NCBI GenBank assembly: GCA_018268415.1
Contig: JAFDWO010000037.1
Location: 26,198 to 90,197, forward strand
Direction: 5' to 3'
DNA: 64,000 bases
Source of the DNA: Actinomycetota bacterium
GTDB taxonomy: Bacteria > Actinomycetota > Thermoleophilia > Solirubrobacterales > 70-9
In this document: positions 19,060 through 27,083 of the stretch, one piece after another
Layout of the letters: every line of letters begins with the position of its first letter
How positions within the stretch are numbered: position 1 is the first letter of the stretch
The notes under the pieces: model-generated
What the model was told of the DNA's origin: nothing
What the model saw: only the letters and a program-made list of their open reading frames with translations
Database searches by the model: none
Program-made: the position numbers and the translations under genes

Positions 19060-19092
19060 CGGCGCGGGGCCTTCGGGCTCCGCGCCGTTTTG
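19060..19092 (+). terminator. Rho-independent terminator of pstS
   Basis: GC-rich stem GGCGCGGGGCC, TTCG tetraloop, GGCTCCGCGCC, then a T run (GTTTTG). It is followed at once by the third P palindrome. Confidence 0.8.
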
Positions 19093-19139
19093 TTGGTGGG
19101 CCGAAAACTCAAGCATGGCTTGAGTTTTCGGCCCACCAA
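19093..19139. repeat. 47-nt palindrome (P family, copy 3)
   Basis: 22 of 23 arm positions pair. Left arm begins TTGGTGGGCCGAAAACTC. Compared with copy 1, GATGGGCC/GGCCCATC has become GGTGGGCC/GGCCCACC, a compensatory change on both arms. It lies between the convergent pstS and merR-like genes. Confidence 0.9.
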
Positions 19140-19164
19140 CAACGAGGTGTCACGGAAGTGCGAC

Positions 19165-20004
19165 CTAGGCGAAGGCCTGGGAGGCGCGGCGGCGGAGGTC
19201 CGCGTTCAGCATCCCGGTGACCTGGCTCGGCGTCTCACCGGCCGATGGGACGGCCGCACCGATCAACCCGCTGGCGCGGAAGCCGAAGAGTGGGGCGACG
19301 AAGCCGAGATCGCGGATCTTGCGGACCAAGGCGACGGCGTCGCGGGTCTCGGCGTTGGGGCCGCAGAGGACGATCGCGGTCGGGTCGAGCGCGCCCAGGG
19401 CCCGCTCGAGGCGGGCGTCGCCAAGTTCATTGGAGAGGACGAGGACACGGAAGCCGGCGCGACGGAGGGCGAGGTCGAGCGCCTGGGTGTGGACCTCCTC
19501 GGCGTCGAGGCCCTTGCTCGAGTCGACGAGCAGGATCCCGGCCGGCCGCGACGCGGCGGCGGCGAGGCGGCGGGCGCCGTGCAGCCAGCCGGTCGCCCAG
19601 CGGGCGGCGAACTCGAGCTCGGCCTCGGCGCTGGGGTCGGCGGCAAGCTTGTCGACCGCGGGCAGCAGTAGCTCCTCCACCGTCCGCTCCAGCGGGCGCA
19701 CCGCGAGGCTTTCCTCGATCGCGCGGTCGGCGGCGGCCTCGTCGAAGCTCTGGAACGCGGCGGTCAGCGAGTCGTCGCCGACCGGCGCCGCCTGGCGCTG
19801 ACGGGCGAGCTCCACCGCGGAGGAGATGTTGCCGGTCTGGGCGAGCGCGTCCCGAAGGGTCTGCAGCTCGATCAGGTCGTAGTTGCGGTGGTTGCCGACC
19901 GTCCGCTTCGGCGTCGGGAAGCCATAGCGTCGCTCCCAACTACGCAGCGTGTTGGGGCTGACGCCGAGAACTTCGGCAGCGGCATTGGTACGGATACCCG
20001 GCAT
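19165..20004 (-). CDS. MerR-family regulator with C-terminal cobalamin-binding-like domain
   Basis: 279 residues. The N-terminal MerR DNA-binding domain is clear (IRTNAAAEVLGVSPNTLRSW, then ERRYGFPTPKRTVGNHRNY). Residues about 90-160 form a helical bundle and 165-275 a Rossmann-like domain, the layout of CarH/LitR light- or B12-responsive repressors. The His of the B12 motif may be kept (AEEVHTQALDLAL), but the following Gly is not, so B12 binding is doubtful. A 14-base palindrome at 20051 is a likely operator. Confidence 0.8.
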   Translation of the reverse strand: MPGIRTNAAAEVLGVSPNTLRSWERRYGFPTPKRTVGNHRNYDLIELQTLRDALAQTGNISSAVELARQRQAAPVGDDSLTAAFQSFDEAAADRAIEESLAVRPLERTVEELLLPAVDKLAADPSAEAELEFAARWATGWLHGARRLAAAASRPAGILLVDSSKGLDAEEVHTQALDLALRRAGFRVLVLSNELGDARLERALGALDPTAIVLCGPNAETRDAVALVRKIRDLGFVAPLFGFRASGLIGAAVPSAGETPSQVTGMLNADLRRRASQAFA

Positions 20005-20050
20005 GTGTGGCGAGATCTTTACAGCGAATCGACAGGTTTACGGCAGTTAT

Positions 20051-20064
20051 CGGCAAATTTGCCG
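20051..20064. promoter_or_regulatory. Candidate MerR operator
   Basis: Perfect palindrome CGGCAAATTTGCCG, 47 bases upstream of the MerR-like start, in the 66-base gap after the GGDEF gene. Autoregulation is inferred from position. Confidence 0.5.
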
Positions 20065-20070
20065 AAACCG

Positions 20071-20754
20071 TTAGCGATCTTGCAAGCCGCCGACGCCTAC
20101 CGGCTGGCCCACCGCGCGCGCTCGCCACATCGCCGCGTCGGCTTTGTGGAGGAGCTGGTCGGCGTCCGCCCCGTGGTCGGGACAGGCGACGACGCCTGCC
20201 GTGACCGCGATCCGCAGCCCGCCGGCCTGCTCCAGCTCGTCGAGTAGGCGGAGCAGCCGCTCGCACATCTGCATTCCTTCGACCGTGCGCAGGTTCGGGG
20301 CGAGAACGCAGACCGCCTGCTCCTCGAGCCGGAAGGCTTCGTCGACGATGCGGATGCTGTCGCGCAACGCCGCGGAGACGATCGCCAGCGCCATCTCGGC
20401 GTCCACCCCATCCTTGGTGTCAGGCCCGGAGGTGTCGAAGACGGCAAGGCCGAAGGGGTGGCCGTAGCGGCGGTTCGTCTCGATCAGCTGGTCGAGACGG
20501 CGGCGCATGTGGCCGGGCCGGTAGAGGCTCGGCAGCTCTTCGCGCGGCGAGCGGAGAAAATCGACCGAGCTGCCCGCCCGACCCTCGTCGCGGACGGTCT
20601 CGTAAGCAGCTTCGACCGCCGTGGCGGTGACCTCGCCGAAGTCCTCGGCCAGCCGCTCGGCCGCGGCGGCGAACTTCACCCCCACTTCGTCGCCGAGCTC
20701 CTCGCGCAGGGTGCCGAGCAGCGATGCGTGCCGTTCGGCAACCTCGATCGCCAT
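20071..20754 (-). CDS. Degenerate GGDEF-domain protein
   Basis: 227 residues from ATG 20754 (MAIEVAERHASLLGTLREEL); a longer frame upstream looks non-coding. Residues 1-70 are helical. Residues about 80-222 follow the diguanylate cyclase fold: RRRLDQLIETNRRYGHPFGL, then IRIVDEAFRLEEQAVCVLAP where GGDEF should be, then AVTAGVVACPDHGADADQLL and a final KADAAMWRAR helix. The catalytic GG(D/E)EF is replaced by RLEEQ, so cyclase activity is unlikely. It is upstream of and probably co-transcribed with the MerR-like gene. Confidence 0.75.
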   Translation of the reverse strand: MAIEVAERHASLLGTLREELGDEVGVKFAAAAERLAEDFGEVTATAVEAAYETVRDEGRAGSSVDFLRSPREELPSLYRPGHMRRRLDQLIETNRRYGHPFGLAVFDTSGPDTKDGVDAEMALAIVSAALRDSIRIVDEAFRLEEQAVCVLAPNLRTVEGMQMCERLLRLLDELEQAGGLRIAVTAGVVACPDHGADADQLLHKADAAMWRARAVGQPVGVGGLQDR

Positions 20755-21348
20755 CCGGCCGGGCCGGTCAAGGCGCCCACCAGGATCCTGCGTCCGGCCG
20801 CTCGCATCATCTGAAGTTCCCGCCACGCCGGCAGACTGCCGAACCGACCGGACAGCGATTTGGCACCCACCCGCAATTTGCGGATTGACGTCCGTCCAAT
20901 TTCCGACCCGTATTTTTTGGGCCTGATAGCCGGAGCACCGCCAGATGATCGCTCCCGCGGGCTCGTGGCGCGAGGAGGCCGGCACCTGGAGAGGATGTGC
21001 CTCGCCCCGGCCGGCGCCTCAAGAAAGAGACGCAGCCTCGCCGGCCGCGGCGCTCGCACTTTGCCGTAACAGGCACGGCAATGTGCGAACGCGGAGGGGC
21101 GCTGCGGGCCGGCACCCCCGAAGGGATGAGGCCTGGGAAAGCTGATGCCCGAAAAGGGATGAGGCCTCGAGAAGCTGCCGCCCGTGGGGAAGGGGCCCCG
21201 GCCCCCGCAGGCTGTCGCCCGTGAGGGAAGGGGATGCGGGGCCCCTGAAGCTGTCGCCCGCCGGGGAAGGGGATGCGGCCCCCTCGAGCTGTCGCCCGTG
21301 GACGAAAGGCCCCGACCCCTCGAGCTGTCGCCCGGAGGGAAAGGGATG

Positions 21349-21400
21349 CGGCCGTCTCGTCCACGGCCCTGGCAGGCTGTGGCCGTGGCCGAGACGGCCG
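21349..21400 (+). repeat. 52-nt hairpin (B module)
   Basis: Arms CGGCCGTCTCGTCCACGGCC and GGCCGTGGCCGAGACGGCCG around the loop CTGGCAGGCTGT. Confidence 0.9.
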
Positions 21401-21544
21401 GGTATGAAAGCGGTGGAGGAAGGCCCACGGGAAACCCACGGGAGCACCACTGATCCGTGACGGGACCGTCACGGAAGGGAGACCCCGTCACGGAGACGTA
21501 GGGAACTCCACGCCTCCTCCCGTGTTGTCCAACCGTCACGGACA

Positions 21545-21590
21545 CGTTCCGTACTTTGACCCTGCCATGGCATGGTCAAAGTACGGAACG
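21545..21590 (+). repeat. 46-nt palindrome (C module, copy 3)
   Basis: Perfect 17-nt arms CGTTCCGTACTTTGACC and GGTCAAAGTACGGAACG around a 12-nt loop. It shares its arms with the copy at 53847. Confidence 0.9.
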
Positions 21591-21623
21591 CGTTCCCGGG
21601 CCCTCTTTTCCGGCCCGGGAACG
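21591..21623 (+). repeat. 33-nt hairpin (D module)
   Basis: Arms CGTTCCCGGGCC and GGCCCGGGAACG around 9 bases. Less perfect equivalents lie at about 53892-53920 and 63681-63713. Confidence 0.8.
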
Positions 21624-21826
21624 GACCGAAGGTTGCGGAAAGGGTGACGTTCCCGGCGTCTTCGTGACCGATCGGGGTGGGGTGTGGCCCCTCCCGCACG
21701 GACCCGTCACGGAAGTCCTACCTCGTGCCATCCCTGTCCCGCCTTTTTCATGACCCCTCCCGTCCCTGCCTCTCCCCTCGTCCCTGTGTCGTCTTTTTCA
21801 CGACCCCCTCCCCACGACCCCCTACC

Positions 21827-21884
21827 GTCCCGGGCGCCTCATGGCGCTCACAGCCTGCCAGGAGCGCCATGAGGCGCCCGGGAC
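21827..21884 (+). repeat. 58-nt hairpin (F module)
   Basis: Arms GTCCCGGGCGCCTCATGGCG and CGCCATGAGGCGCCCGGGAC extended by CTC/GAG, loop ACAGCCTGCCAG. Confidence 0.9.
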
Positions 21885-22050
21885 GCATCTCGGACGGGTG
21901 CGGGGGTCGGGGTCGGGGGCCACGCTCGCCCGGGACGCACCTCGGACGGGTGTGCGGCCCGGGGTCGGGCCTCCACGCACCCCGGGCCGCACCTCGGACG
22001 GCCGCGGTGGTCGGGGTCGCGCGGCAACTCGGACGGGTGCGGGCCGCGGG

Positions 22051-22093
22051 TCGGTCGTCCTTACCCACCTATAGCGCCGGTCAGGACGACCGC
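22051..22093 (-). repeat. 43-nt hairpin (H module) after recR
   Basis: CGGTCGTCC pairs with GGACGACCG around an interior beginning TTACCCACC. It begins 14 bases after the recR stop on the minus strand, the position of a terminator, but without a T tract. Confidence 0.75.
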
Positions 22094-22107
22094 GGAAATC
22101 AACTCAC

Positions 22108-22713
22108 CTAGCCGAGGCTGCGACGCCCCGCGAGCGCCTTCCCCAGCGTCACCTCGTCAGCGTGCTCGAGGTCGGCGCCGACCGGCAGCCCGCTCGCCAG
22201 CCGCGTCACGGAGATGTGCGGGCCGCGCAGTAGTTCGGCGATGTAGAGCGCGGTCGCCTCGCCGGTGGTGGTCGGGTTGGTGGCGAGGACGACCTCGCTG
22301 ATGCCGCCGGCCTGTACCCGGCGCAGGAGCTCGGCGATCTTCAGGTCCTCGGCGTCGATCCCATCGATCGGCGAGAGCGCTCCGCCGAGCACGTGGTAGA
22401 GGCCGCGGTATTCATGCGTGCGCTCGATCGGGATCACGTCGCCGGGCTCCTCGACCACGCAGATCGTCGCCCGATCGCGCGACTCGTCGGCGCAGATTCG
22501 GCAGAGCGGTCCCTCGGCGAGGTTGAAGCACTGTTCGCAGAGTCCGACCTTCTCCTTGACTTCGCGAATCGCGTCGCCGAGGGCGAACGCCTCCTCGTCG
22601 GGCGCGCGCAGCAGGTGGAAGGCGAGCCGCTGCGCGGTCCGCTGCCCGATCCCGGGTAGGCGCGAGAGCTCGGCGACCAGGCGCGCGAGCGGTGCCGGGC
22701 CCTCGGTACTCAA
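22108..22713 (-). CDS. recR: Recombination mediator protein RecR
   Basis: 201 residues, the usual length. Acts with RecF/RecO to load RecA at gaps. Helix-hairpin-helix LSRLPGIGQRTAQRLAFHL near residues 16-34, zinc finger C..C..C..C (CEQCFNLAEGPLCRIC), then the Toprim domain with ICVVEEPGD and a C-terminal Walker-like segment. Third gene of dnaX-ybaB-recR, a classical order. Confidence 0.97.
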   Translation of the reverse strand: MSTEGPAPLARLVAELSRLPGIGQRTAQRLAFHLLRAPDEEAFALGDAIREVKEKVGLCEQCFNLAEGPLCRICADESRDRATICVVEEPGDVIPIERTHEYRGLYHVLGGALSPIDGIDAEDLKIAELLRRVQAGGISEVVLATNPTTTGEATALYIAELLRGPHISVTRLASGLPVGADLEHADEVTLGKALAGRRSLG

Positions 22714-22741
22714 GCGGTCGTCTCCGTCGAGCGGCGGATGC

Positions 22742-23086
22742 TCAACCGCCGAGCATCCCGCCGAGGCCGCCGCCCAGCCCGCCGGTCACGTCGCCCATCT
22801 TCGACCCGGCCAGGTCCTGCGCCGCGCGCAGCCCCTCGTTGACCGCCGCCTGCACCATCTCCTGGAGCATCTCGACGTCCTCCGGGTCGACCGCTTCAGG
22901 GTCGATCGTGATCTGGCGCAGCGACAGGTCGCCGCCCACGGTCACCTTGACCATGCCGCCGCCGGCGCTCGCCTCGACGGTTTCGTCTTTCAGCTTCTCC
23001 TGGGCCTCCAGCATCTGCGCCTGCATCTGCTGTGCCTGTTTCATCAGGGCGTTCACGTCGAACCCCCCGGGGCCTCCTCGTGCCAC
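22742..23086 (-). CDS. ybaB: YbaB/EbfC family nucleoid-associated protein
   Basis: 114 residues from GTG 23086. Forms a dimeric DNA-binding protein; MKQAQQMQAQMLEAQEKL is the family N-terminal helix, followed by VEASAGGGMVKVTVGGDLSL. The C-terminal tail is Gly-rich (GGLGGGLGGMLGG). The GTG directly follows the dnaX TAG with no gap, suggesting translational coupling. Confidence 0.95.
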   Translation of the reverse strand: MARGGPGGFDVNALMKQAQQMQAQMLEAQEKLKDETVEASAGGGMVKVTVGGDLSLRQITIDPEAVDPEDVEMLQEMVQAAVNEGLRAAQDLAGSKMGDVTGGLGGGLGGMLGG

Positions 23087-25141
23087 CTAACTGACCTCCT
23101 CCGCGTCGAACTCGCTCTTCAGCCGATCCAGCAACTCATCCTCGTCGATCCGGTCGCTGCCCGGCGCCGGGGTGTCGGGGGGTGGCGGCGCGGCGGCCGC
23201 GGCCTCCTCGTCAAGCATCAGGTAGCGCGGCGCGACCCCTTCTCCGGTGACCGCTTCGAATGCCTCGATCAGCGCCTGTCGACGATCGGGCGACTCCGCC
23301 TTGCGTTTGTTGAAGGGCTGGTCGGGCTGGAAGCCGATCGCCAGCCCCTCGTCGTCGAAGGCCACCGGGCGCGCCCCGTCGAAGGTCGCCGCCAGGGCGG
23401 GCGCCTTCTCGGCGAGCTTGTCGAGGACCGAGGGCCAGATGCGGATCACCTGGGCCAGGTCCTGGGCCTCCGCGGGTGACGGTGACGGAGGAGCGCCGGC
23501 CGCGGGCCCCATGGCGCCGGCCTCCTCCTCCGGCGCGCCACCCCCGGCAGGTGCATCTGCGGGCACGGCGGCGGTCCCCGGCGCCTGCGGCTGGGCCGCG
23601 GAGGCTTGGGCGGGAGCGGACTCGGGCGCCTGCCGCTGCGGCTCGGGCGGCTGAGTGGCAGCGGGATCGGGAGCCTCCGATCCTCGGGCGGGCGGCTGGG
23701 CGGCGGCGGGATCGGGAGCGCGCAGCTCTGTCCCGGACGGCTGGGCGGCAGCGGGCTCCGCAGCCTCCGATCTCGGGGCGGGCGGCTGGGCGGCGGCGGG
23801 ATCGGGACTCGCCGATCCTCGGGCGGGCGACGAGACGGCGGCGGGATCGGGCGACTGGATCGCGGAGTGCTCCGGCGCGGACGCCTGCGGTTCGGGCGGC
23901 GACGGATGGGGCGTCGTCGGGGTGGGCTCGGGCGGGCGGCTCGGGGCCGGCGGCGGCAGGATCGGGGTCGGCGGGGGCCCGCCGCCCGCCAACTGCTCTT
24001 CGAGCTTCTCGATCCGGCGCAGCAGGCCCTCGGTAGTCGGGTCGAGGTCGGGGCGGGCGGCTTTCAGCAGCGCGATCTCGACCGCCATGCGAGCGTCGTC
24101 TCCCTCGCGGACCGCGGTCAGGGCCGCGGCCAGCTCGTCGATCGTGCGAACCAGGGTGGCGGCACCGACGGCGCTCGCCTGTCGGGAGATCCGCTGCGTG
24201 TCCGTTGCGGTCACGACGAAGGTCGTCGGCACCTCACCCGTCGTCTGGGTGACCAACAGGTGGCGCAGGTGAGCGAGCAGATCGCGCGCGAACTGGGACG
24301 GATCACGTCCCGATTGCGCCATCTTCTCGACTCCGAGAAGGACTGCCTTCGGGTCGGAGGCGACCACCGCGTCGACCGCTTCGAAGAGCAAGTCGGCGTC
24401 GGCCGCACCGAGCATCTCCAGCACGTCGGCGAGCCCGACCGTCTCGCCACCGAAGGCGACCAGCTGGTCAAGCGTCCCGAGAGCGTCACGGAAGCTGCCC
24501 TGGGCGGAGCGGGCGATCATCGCCACCGCCCCGTCCTCGACCTGGATCGACTCCTGCGCGGCCACCCGGTTCAGCACCTCGGAGATCTGCTCGAGGCTCG
24601 GCCGCTGGAAGTCGAAGCGCTGGCAGCGGTCTGCGATCGTCGCCATCACCTTGTGCGACTCGGTGGTGGCGAGGACGAAGACGGTGCGCGGCGGCGGCTC
24701 CTCCAGCGTCTTCAGGAACGCGTTCCATGCCTCTTTCGTGAGCATGTGCGCCTCATCGAGGATGTAGACCTTCCAGTGGCCGCCGGCGGGCGCGTAGGCG
24801 ACCCGCTCGCGCAGATCGCGAACGTCGTCGACCGAGCGGTTCGAGGCGGCATCCATCTCGATCACGTCGATCGAGGTCCCCGCCGCGATCGTCACGCACG
24901 ATTGGCATTCGCCGCACGGCGTCACCGTCGGACCGCCCCGTTCGCAGTTCAGCGAGCGAGCAAGGATCTTCGCCATCGACGTCTTGCCGGTCCCGCGCGA
25001 GCCGACGAACAGGTACGCGTGGTGGACCTTGTCCCGCTCGACCGCGTTGCGCAGCGTGCGGACGACGTGGGTCTGCCCGACCACCTCGTCGAAGGATCCG
25101 GGGCGGTGGCGGCGGTAAAGGGACGTGGACTCGGTGCTCAT
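23087..25141 (-). CDS. dnaX: DNA polymerase III subunit gamma/tau
   Basis: 684 residues from ATG 25141 (MSTESTSLYRRHRPGSFDEV). The clamp-loader ATPase has Walker A GSRGTGKTS, a zinc-binding Cys set (CERGG...CGECQSC), Walker B ILDEAHM and the NAFLKTLEEPP sensor segment. Domain III ends near residue 370. Residues about 395-590 are a low-complexity Pro/Ala linker made of about 20-residue repeats around PDPAAAQPPARGSE, before a short conserved C-terminus. The linker is also repetitive at the DNA level. Confidence 0.96.
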   Translation of the reverse strand: MSTESTSLYRRHRPGSFDEVVGQTHVVRTLRNAVERDKVHHAYLFVGSRGTGKTSMAKILARSLNCERGGPTVTPCGECQSCVTIAAGTSIDVIEMDAASNRSVDDVRDLRERVAYAPAGGHWKVYILDEAHMLTKEAWNAFLKTLEEPPPRTVFVLATTESHKVMATIADRCQRFDFQRPSLEQISEVLNRVAAQESIQVEDGAVAMIARSAQGSFRDALGTLDQLVAFGGETVGLADVLEMLGAADADLLFEAVDAVVASDPKAVLLGVEKMAQSGRDPSQFARDLLAHLRHLLVTQTTGEVPTTFVVTATDTQRISRQASAVGAATLVRTIDELAAALTAVREGDDARMAVEIALLKAARPDLDPTTEGLLRRIEKLEEQLAGGGPPPTPILPPPAPSRPPEPTPTTPHPSPPEPQASAPEHSAIQSPDPAAVSSPARGSASPDPAAAQPPAPRSEAAEPAAAQPSGTELRAPDPAAAQPPARGSEAPDPAATQPPEPQRQAPESAPAQASAAQPQAPGTAAVPADAPAGGGAPEEEAGAMGPAAGAPPSPSPAEAQDLAQVIRIWPSVLDKLAEKAPALAATFDGARPVAFDDEGLAIGFQPDQPFNKRKAESPDRRQALIEAFEAVTGEGVAPRYLMLDEEAAAAAPPPPDTPAPGSDRIDEDELLDRLKSEFDAEEVS

Positions 25142-25211
25142 AAAGGGCGTCCAGCCAGTGTATCCACGCCTCGCGGGGCGGCCTTCAGGCCCGCTCGGTA
25201 GGTTGCCCGCC

Positions 25212-26795
25212 GTGCCACCGAGGCTCTCCAGATGGCTCGTCCCCGCCGCCTGGGTGGCCGGGGTCACCGCCGTCCTCCTGCTGATCTTCCCGGTCGGCTT
25301 CCCCAATTACGACACGATCTACGCACTTGTCTGGGGACGGGAACTGGCGCACGGGATCAGCCCCGACTACGGCGCGGCGCTGCCCCCCACGCCGCATCCG
25401 CTGACCGACTTCATCGGCCTGGTCGCCTCGCCGTTCGGGGAAGCGCCGATCACCGTGATCATGGTCCTCGCCTACGCCTCGCTGGGACTGATCGCGTACT
25501 TCGTCTACAGACTGGGCACGGTCTGGTTCGACAAATGGGTCGGCATCCTCGCCGCGGTGATCGTCCTCACCCGGGCGCCCTTCCTCTCCAACGGCCTGCG
25601 CGCCTACGTCGACCTCCCCTACATCGCCCTCTGCCTCGGCGCCCTTTACATCGAGGCGCGAAAGCCCCGGGCAGGATGGCCGGTCCTCGCCCTCCTCATC
25701 CCGGCGGGCCTCCTGCGCCCCGAGGCCTGGGGCTTCGCGATCGTCTACTGGTTGTGGCTGGCGTTCGACGTCCGGCGTGCACATCCCGACACAGGCTCAC
25801 CGTCGACGGGCCGAAAGCTCAAGCATGACTTGAGTTTTCGGCCCACCAACACGGGGTTCCGACGGATCTGGGACGCCTTTGGGTGGGAAATCGGATGGCG
25901 TGGCGAGCGTGGGACGGCCGAGCTCGCCTGGCTCGGGCTGTTGGCGCTCGGCGGGCTGATCATCTGGGTGCTCTTCGACGCGATCACCACCGGCAACCCG
26001 CTCTACTCGCTGACCGGCACGCAGGAAACCGTCGAAAGCCTCAAACGGCAGACGGGGCCGGTCGACCTCGTCCTCTACGGGCCGCGCCGGCTCGGCGAAG
26101 TAATGCAGTGGCCGGGGATGATCGGCGGCTTCGGCGGCCTCGTACTCGGCATCTGCCTGCTGCGCCGCCGCTCCGCGCTCGGCTTCGCCGCCGTCGTCCT
26201 CGCCCTACTCGGCTTCGCCTTCCTCGCCGCGGCGGGCCTGGCGATCATCGCCCGCTACACGATGCTGGCAGGCGCGATCCTCTCGATCTTCTTCGCCCTC
26301 GCCCTGCTCGGCTGGCGCTTCATCGACCGCGGCAACCCGTGGCGCCGCCGCTGGCAGATCTTCGCCGGGATCGTCCTCGCCATGGTCCTGATCTGGCTCC
26401 CGAACCAGTGGAACCTCGACCGCCAGGTCCACACCGACCTCACCAACCAGGGCAAGATCGAGAACGACCTCTCCGCCCTGGTCGACGAAGGCGCCTTCTC
26501 GCCGGACTGCGGGCCGATCGCGGTGCCGAACCACCGCGCCGTGCCGCGCCTCGCCTTCGGCCTCGACGTCCGGCCCACCGACATCGTCAGCGCCAGCGAG
26601 GCGGTGTCAGGCGAAGAAAAGGAAAAGCTCGCCGAAATCGGCTACTTCGTCGAACCCGCAAGCCCGTTCGTGATCCACAACTACATCCTCGACCCGAACG
26701 ACAAGACGAAGTTCAAGAACCTGCACCCGCCCGAAGGCTTCCACGAGGTCGCCCGCAACGACAGCTGGGTCGTCTACAGCCGCTGCGGGGGTTGA
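25212..26795 (+). CDS. Polytopic membrane protein, GT39/GT-C glycosyltransferase-like
   Basis: 527 residues from GTG 25212 (MPPRLSRWLVPAAWVAGVTA). About ten membrane helices, with a short first extracellular loop containing NYDTIYALVWGRELAHG, reminiscent of the acidic loop of GT-C (ArnT/PMT) enzymes, and RAYVDLPYIALCLGALYIEA. The C-terminal about 130 residues are soluble. Around residues 196-214 the protein contains GRKLKHDLSFRPTN, which is the translation of a P palindrome inserted into the gene. The insertion lies in a loop between helices and the frame stays open. The donor and acceptor are unknown. Confidence 0.7.
   Translation: MPPRLSRWLVPAAWVAGVTAVLLLIFPVGFPNYDTIYALVWGRELAHGISPDYGAALPPTPHPLTDFIGLVASPFGEAPITVIMVLAYASLGLIAYFVYRLGTVWFDKWVGILAAVIVLTRAPFLSNGLRAYVDLPYIALCLGALYIEARKPRAGWPVLALLIPAGLLRPEAWGFAIVYWLWLAFDVRRAHPDTGSPSTGRKLKHDLSFRPTNTGFRRIWDAFGWEIGWRGERGTAELAWLGLLALGGLIIWVLFDAITTGNPLYSLTGTQETVESLKRQTGPVDLVLYGPRRLGEVMQWPGMIGGFGGLVLGICLLRRRSALGFAAVVLALLGFAFLAAAGLAIIARYTMLAGAILSIFFALALLGWRFIDRGNPWRRRWQIFAGIVLAMVLIWLPNQWNLDRQVHTDLTNQGKIENDLSALVDEGAFSPDCGPIAVPNHRAVPRLAFGLDVRPTDIVSASEAVSGEEKEKLAEIGYFVEPASPFVIHNYILDPNDKTKFKNLHPPEGFHEVARNDSWVVYSRCGG
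25803..25849. repeat. 47-nt palindrome (P family, copy 4) inside a coding sequence
   Basis: GGGCCGAAAGCTCAAG pairs with CTTGAGTTTTCGGCCC; the left end has decayed (TCGAC in place of TTGGT). It lies in frame within the membrane-protein gene at 25212. Confidence 0.85.
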
Positions 26796-26814
26796 GGGGA
26801 CGGGTGTCGTTCGC

Positions 26815-27030
26815 GGCCGGGGCGGGCGTCCGAGTCGCGCCCCGACCCCGGCCGCCCGTCCGAGGTGCGGCGCGACCCGCGGCCGGGGCGGGCGTCCGCG
26901 GTGCGATGCGGGTTCGGCCGGAGCGGGCGTCCGCGGTGCGATGCGGGTTCGGCCGAGGCGGCCGTCCGAGATGCCGCCCGACCCCGACCCCTCCGCCCGT
27001 CCGAGGTGCGTCCTGGGGCTCCTCGCCCCC
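26815..27030 (-). repeat. Partial composite element, copy 4 (module G only)
   Basis: Noncoding gap between convergent genes, filled by CGTCCGAGG/CGTCCGCGG units in the reversed orientation. Two of them form an exact 33-nt direct repeat (26888-26920 and 26923-26955, period 35) containing GTGCGATGCGGGTTCGGCC. Modules A-F are missing. Confidence 0.75.
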
Positions 27031-27073
27031 GCGGTCGTCCCTACCCACCCATAGCGCCGGTTAGGACGACCGC
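27031..27073 (-). repeat. 43-nt hairpin (H module) after budA
   Basis: GCGGTCGTCC pairs with GGACGACCGC; interior CTACCCACCCATAGCGCC is nearly that of the copy at 22051. It begins 10 bases after the budA stop. Confidence 0.8.
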
Positions 27074-27083
27074 ACCCGGGGGC

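Larger units (their letters stand above)
21100..22050 (+). repeat. Composite hairpin element, copy 3 (complete)
   Basis: Noncoding block between the GGDEF gene start and the recR end. Order: about six tandem units with core GCTGTCGCCCG (21170-21345), B hairpin, GTGACGG/GTCACGG repeats, the TCCCGTGTTGTCCAAC motif, C palindrome, D hairpin (21591-21623), the GTTCCCGGCGTCTTCGTGAC segment, pyrimidine-rich E repeats (21730-21825), F hairpin, then CTCGGACGG units to about 22050 and the H hairpin. Bases 20755-21099 before it hold only the promoter side of the GGDEF gene, with no ORF I trust. Confidence 0.88.

Noticed and set aside
21019..21450. Open frames inside the composite elements with repeated GRQLEG/GDSSRG-type peptides
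   Set aside because: The same DNA is open in several frames and on both strands because of low stop-codon frequency at high GC; frames are not conserved between copies and no ribosome-binding site or hydrophobic core is seen.
22051..22093. Classical Rho-independent terminator for recR
   Set aside because: The stem is convincing but no T tract follows on the minus strand; kept as a repeat with possible terminator function.
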